Source: Hydromicrobium sp964517765 | Lineage (GTDB): Bacteria > Actinomycetota > Humimicrobiia > Humimicrobiales > Humimicrobiaceae | Direction: 5' to 3' | Length of the DNA: 25,484 nucleotides | NCBI GenBank assembly: GCA_964517765.1 | Contig: CAZFEN010000019.1 | Coordinates: 1-25,484 of the forward strand | Part shown: in pieces, positions 24,457 to 25,484 of the stretch | Position numbering within the stretch: position 1 is the first letter of the stretch | Layout of the letters: the number at the start of each line of letters is the position of its first letter | Translations under genes and position numbers: made by a program | Notes under the pieces: generated by a model | Seen by the model: only the letters and a program-made list of their open reading frames with translations | Told to the model about the DNA's origin: nothing | Database searches by the model: none

Positions 24457-24786
24457 TTATTCCTTTGATATTGGAGCTAATATTCCTGCTATTGCTCCCA
24501 GTGCTGATGACCCGATCGCTATAAGTGCTACTGGAAATTCTGCTACTTTTGGTTCAAAAATCCCTAATTTTATTACAATAGTCCATACGACTATACCAAC
24601 AACGGTGATTAAAATTGCACTCGCTAAGAAAATAATAGATAAACGTCTAATCCATATAAATTTCCAACTGCTTCTGTTTTTAAATCTATTAATCTCTTCC
24701 GATAATACTGTCTCTAATAAAGAACTTTCGTCGCTATCTTCTGGTATTTTAATAATTTCAGTATATACATCTGAAAACTTTGCCAT
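24457..24786 (-). CDS. Small two-helix membrane protein, unknown function
   Basis: A 109-residue protein not matched to a named family. Residues 1-47 are soluble and charged (SDESSLLETVLSEEINRFKN). Two predicted membrane helices lie at about 49-75 and 84-104. The second ends with ALGAIAGILAPISKE. The same ending (AxGAxAGxLxPxSK) occurs in the next gene upstream, and both have a soluble N-terminus plus two helices, so they are probably diverged paralogues. An AAAGGA is about 11 bases before the ATG. Both termini are predicted cytoplasmic by hairpin topology, which is an inference. Confidence 0.7.
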   Translation of the reverse strand: MAKFSDVYTEIIKIPEDSDESSLLETVLSEEINRFKNRSSWKFIWIRRLSIIFLASAILITVVGIVVWTIVIKLGIFEPKVAEFPVALIAIGSSALGAIAGILAPISKE

Positions 24787-24885
24787 GGTTTACACTTCCT
24801 TTCTAAAATAAGTATTTTTACTTATCATCATCAATCATAGTCAATAATTCAACTGTGATTTATACTTCACCTGATAATTTTCATA

Positions 24886-25245
24886 TTACTTTCCTTGTTG
24901 TTTTTTTGAAGTAGGGATCAATACACCTGCTAAAGCACCTACTGCAGTAGTTCCTATGGTAATTATTGATTCAGGTATACTTGCACCATATAATGCTACT
25001 ATAAGATAAGAAGAAGCACACAATAACACAATAAACCCCAGACATATTACTGCTATATTATATAAGAATACATCAGGTGTTGAAGCATCTTCTTTGGTTG
25101 AACCTTTAAGTACCGCTTCATTAATTCTTCCTTTTATCTTTTGTTTTGTTTTTTCGGGAATATCTTCTTTTTCTATTCTTTTAATTGCACGCATTGCCAC
25201 TTTTCTTAAATCCTGGGATGATAATTCCAAATCTTTCTCTATCAT
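24886..25245 (-). CDS. Small two-helix membrane protein, paralogue of its downstream neighbour
   Basis: A 119-residue protein. The N-terminal 58 residues are charged and helical-looking (LSSQDLRKVAMRAIKRIEKE, then PEKTKQKIKGRINEA). Two hydrophobic helices follow at about 60-88 and 92-112. The end is GTTAVGALAGVLIPTSKKQQGK, sharing I-x-IG-x-x-A-x-GA-x-AG-x-L-x-P-x-SK with the neighbour. It has the strongest ribosome site in the window (AAAGGAGGTG, 25251-25260) and a good promoter candidate upstream. The 99-base gap to the next gene contains no obvious terminator, so the two may be cotranscribed. Function is unknown. Confidence 0.75.
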   Translation of the reverse strand: MIEKDLELSSQDLRKVAMRAIKRIEKEDIPEKTKQKIKGRINEAVLKGSTKEDASTPDVFLYNIAVICLGFIVLLCASSYLIVALYGASIPESIITIGTTAVGALAGVLIPTSKKQQGK

Positions 25246-25276
25246 GATTTCACCTCCTTTATTTTATAATCTTTTA

Positions 25277-25304
25277 ATTATATATTATTTCTACATTTTG
25301 TTAA
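25277..25304 (-). promoter_or_regulatory. Candidate sigma-70-type promoter for the small membrane protein pair
   Basis: On the minus strand TTAACA (25299-25304) and TATAAT (25277-25282) are separated by 16 bases. The predicted start of transcription is near 25270, about 10 bases before the strong AAAGGAGGTG ribosome site. The surrounding sequence is very AT-rich, which raises the chance of a random match. Confidence 0.45.
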
Positions 25305-25392
25305 TATATATTTCTAAATAGTAATTATTATAACAAAGAAGAATGACTAAATAAAATATTATTAATTTCAAAGTAATGAAAAGTAATTATTT

Positions 25393-25484
25393 TTAAATTC
25401 CCAGTCTCTTTATGTCCATCAGTTTGTTAAAATCTCTGTCAAAAGAGTAGATTTCAACAACCTTATTTGTTTACGTAAAAGAAG
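25393..25484 (-). pseudogene. C-terminal end of a PIN-domain (VapC-like) protein, apparently broken
   Basis: The minus-strand frame ending at TAA 25393-25395 encodes KVVEIYSFDRDFNKLMDIKR followed by LGI. This is typical of the last strand and helix of a PIN-domain toxin or nuclease, where the S/T-x-D-x-D-F motif supplies the fourth acidic metal ligand. In the same frame a TAA lies at 25471-25473, directly before the conserved end, so the gene looks interrupted unless an upstream frameshift or sequence error exists. The rest, and any antitoxin, lies off the right edge. Confidence 0.55.

Overview
The window is a mostly housekeeping stretch of an AT-rich bacterial chromosome, with a cobalamin locus and a short accessory right flank. 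The dominant architecture is a minus-strand series: glmU, prs, rplY (long L25/Ctc form), pth, mfd, a membrane-anchored foldase, mazG, pyk, then ftsB/divIC, ppx and tRNA-Leu(UAA). This order is the kind found in Bacillota and Actinomycetota. The ftsB-ppx pairing and long L25 suggest a deep, AT-rich, probably anaerobic lineage of one of these phyla. That placement is inferred from gene order and base composition only.

Layout: (1) 1-378 holds the 3' end of an HD-GYP signalling gene on the plus strand, facing tRNA-Leu on the minus strand. (2) 406-1819 holds ppx and ftsB. (3) 2083-4097 holds a two-gene plus-strand K+ uptake unit (trkH/ktrB plus trkA/ktrA) that interrupts the minus-strand run. (4) 4134-7509 holds pyk, mazG and the foldase, joined by 4-base ATGA overlaps. 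(5) 7536-14535 holds mfd, pth, rplY, prs and a GlmU that lacks the end of its acetyltransferase domain. (6) 14617-21262 is a cobalamin locus. A B12 riboswitch with a terminator/antiterminator leader precedes a lipoprotein binding protein, a permease, an ATPase with an unusual C-terminal extension, cobQ and cobO. A small Cys-rich DUF6485-type protein and an O6-alkylguanine-DNA methyltransferase follow. (7) 21350-25484 holds an SDR/epimerase, a 609-base gap with a decayed CBS-like remnant, an amidohydrolase, two related small two-helix membrane proteins, and the broken end of a PIN-domain (VapC-like) gene at the edge.

How the genes fit together: the riboswitch probably limits corrinoid import and late cobyric acid/adenosylation steps when B12 is plentiful. 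The glmU-to-ppx block supplies nucleotide precursors, translation rescue, repair coupled to transcription, nucleotide sanitation, glycolysis and division functions. No phage, transposon, CRISPR array or defence island is evident. The observations most worth checking are the truncated GlmU, the fused ATPase with a substituted H-loop, and the paired small membrane proteins sharing a C-terminal motif.
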